A stretch of 64,000 nt of DNA from Lunularia cruciata (Eukaryota; Streptophyta; Marchantiopsida; Lunulariales; Lunulariaceae), in assembly GCA_948567375.1 (NCBI GenBank), contig OX419757.1, forward strand, positions 14,508,001 through 14,572,000, in the 5' to 3' direction. Each line of letters begins with the position of its first letter. Position 1 is the first letter of the stretch. A program made the translations under genes and the position numbers. The notes beneath the pieces are model-generated. The model was not told where the DNA came from. It ran no database searches and saw only the letters and a program-made list of their open reading frames with translations. Of this stretch, positions 61,918 to 64,000 are shown one piece after another.

Positions 61918-62519
61918 CAGGTGTAGTCCAAGTTAAATGTTCTTGTCATTATTTGGTCTACCTCCTTTGTCTTATAAAGAGTGGATCAGTACATGATCCT
62001 TCAACCCTCCCCTTTCGCGCGGCGTCATTTTGTTACTGGTTAAATTCATTTTTCCTGAACGGAGAGTAAAGAATTATCCCAAAAGTTCGGTTGTTATGGC
62101 GATGGCATTAATGTGTAACGTCAACAGTCATACATCCCTGTCCAATTCTTCATCCGCAGAAGATCGTCTACCTATTTTGCAAAGTTTTGAACAACTTTGT
62201 CAACAAAGATCTAGGAGTTTCTGCGGAATGGTAATGACATTAAGCTTGAAACAAACTTCCTTCATTGGTTGTCATCACTTCATATCGTCGTCCTTTCTCC
62301 AGATAATCTCGCAGGATTTAGTAAGGATTTATAGAAGCAGTGTAAAAGTCAAAGTAACGTATAGCCGATTTGCTCTTTATGCTGGAATTCAAGTTTGCAA
62401 TAGTTTTGCTGTGGATACGTATTCAAAGAGCAGGAGTAGCTTGTAAATTTGACTAGGCCCCAAAGAAACATATAAGGATAGTACTGCACGGTCGTTACAG
62501 TTTTGGAATGTGAATCGAT
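61918..62519. other. RER 3' flank
   Basis: Presumed 3' UTR and downstream sequence. The 138-codon open frame at 62030-62446 starts at TTG, has no known motif and lies where a 3' UTR is expected, so it is not called. Confidence 0.5.
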
Positions 62520-63200
62520 CCTCTCTTCTATATAATTTCAATAACTAAGTTTCAATTTTAATAATGATAACTAATAATTTCAAGATTTATGAGATTTTGA
62601 AATTATATTTAATATATAAATTTTAATTATCTGTGGAATATAATTTTAAATATATATTGTTATAATTATAATTGAATAATTTATATTTAATATATCATCT
62701 GATTTATTATTTAATGAACTTAGTTGATTAATTAAAATTATTTTTATTTTTATACTTTTATAATGAAGAATAGTAATTTAATATATATCATTTAAAAATA
62801 TTTAATTTTTATTTATTTAAAATAAATATATAAATTATTATCAAATTAATTTTATTTTATAAACTATATTATAAATATTATATATTATTTTGTTATTTAT
62901 AATTACTTATTTTATTTTATTTTATTTTATAAATTATACTTATCACATTATTGGTATACACTATTTTAATTTTTAAAATTTTAATAATTTTTATTATTAA
63001 TGAAAATTAAGGATCATTAGAATTTATTTTAAAATAAGTATTTATCAATTAATACAAATCTAAAATTAATATTCAATCATTGATAAGTATCAATTTACAA
63101 TAAATTTAAAATATAATCTTTATCTATAATTTTAATATTTAATAAACTTACAACATGATATTACATTCAACGAGAATTTTTACCATAAAATTATTCCTAA
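62520..63200. other. Extremely AT-rich tract
   Basis: Nearly all A/T with a (TTTTA)n run at about 62925-62948. Very few C or G occur over 650 bp. No coding capacity. It may be a matrix-attachment-like region or heavily decayed repeat. Confidence 0.7.
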
Positions 63201-64000
63201 AATTTTCACACAATGATCCCTGGCGACGGAACTAGGAAGCAAGTATTGCATTAATAAAAAATTTCCAAATCTCACTTAACCAACTCGACAACTTTTACTT
63301 GGTGCATTCTAGTAACCCTATAAAGTATTTTTTATTTTATGTGTTTATTTAATTATTTTTATTATTTTTATTTTTATTTTTTTGATTTCATGAGGAAGAA
63401 AAAAAGAAACAAGGTTATTATGTAAAATGTTTTGGAACAAGGTCATGTGAAATTCTAGCCGAAATAAAGTTATATTTTGAAATTCCTTTCATCATAAATA
63501 TGATCTTAATAGTTTTAAGTGGAATTTTCCAAACTGCACTACTTAAATACATGATTCTCCAAAATACCCCTTTTCATTATAAATTTTAATGACTCACCAT
63601 TCACCAGTCATGTTACTCTGCATCCTTTGGCGGAGTACTATTGTGGAGTTGTGTGAGTTGAAGCGGCCGTGCTTGGACAGCATTATGGTAATACTTTAGA
63701 GGAGAAAAAGGCGACCGCGTAGGTAATACTTTAGATGCGTGAGGCCTTTTCGAGAATATTTCTTTTTTAAGTAGAGAATTTTGGAGAATTCACTTACTTT
63801 CAAATTTTATAAATCTTACTACAAAATCTTGTTTTTGCATGTCGTTATTTCAAAAATATTCACAAAATGATCTTCTTCTTCTTTTTTCGTCAAAAAATAA
63901 AAAACATACATACAAGTATTAAATATTTAATAAATACTAGCTTATATGCTTGTTAAACTTTATTAAATTTTTTGGAGAGATGAGTTGATTATGTGAGATT
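63201..64000. other. Unassigned sequence at right edge
   Basis: A small island of normal composition at about 63600-63750 contains a direct repeat ggtaatactttaga (about 63687 and 63722). Otherwise AT-rich, no gene recognised. Confidence 0.5.

Noticed and set aside
62030-62446. 138-codon plus-strand open frame after RER
   Set aside because: Begins with TTG, has no motif and lies in the presumed 3' UTR.
1-64000. tRNA, rRNA and other structured RNA genes
   Set aside because: Looked for GGTTCRA-type B boxes and rRNA-like stretches on both strands and found none I could support.

Overview
This is nuclear DNA of a land plant. Two intact intron-rich genes carry plant-only products, and the space between them is filled with decayed LTR retrotransposons and other repeats. 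The exon-intron style and protein sequences look more like a bryophyte (possibly a moss) than a flowering plant, but that is an impression. All retroelement reading frames I followed are broken, so they are relics.

Layout. 1-6408: a Ty3/gypsy chromovirus relic (E1, + strand; gag, protease, RT, RNase H, integrase, chromodomain, 3' LTR) into which three solo LTRs have inserted, two with clear 5-bp target duplications. 7060-10735: a decayed element with a non-LTR-type reverse transcriptase and a restriction-endonuclease-like C-terminus (copy A); further copies are D (40620-42280), B (33225-35150) and C (54760-55440). B and C are bounded by inverted terminal repeats of about 100 bp. 10740-15300: AT-rich intergenic DNA with one MITE-like fold-back. 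15300-18831: gene-like 5' flank. 18832-32040: the complete DOCK-family gene SPIKE1, 30 exons and 1853 codons. 35150-40600: unassigned DNA with tandem repeats. 42285-48502, minus strand: a truncated Ty3/gypsy relic with gag, protease, a cytosine-C5 DNA methyltransferase domain, then the start of RT. 48780-52800: a second chromovirus relic (E2, + strand). 53500-53710: two perfect hairpins. 58470-61917: a complete eight-exon RETICULATA-RELATED chloroplast protein gene (420 codons). 62520-63200: extremely AT-rich DNA.

The two host genes are unrelated in function: SPIKE1 is the activator of ROP GTPases that controls actin, microtubules and cell shape, and the RER protein is a plastid envelope protein linked to leaf development and metabolism. 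I see no operon-like relationship.

The observation most worth following is the methyltransferase domain inside a retrotransposon pol region. DNA methylation is the main way plants silence such elements, so an element carrying its own cytosine methyltransferase is notable. This copy is dead: the stop codons I read before its first frameshift are all TAG, including one directly after the catalytic Pro-Cys. That is what deamination of methylated CAG sites would give.
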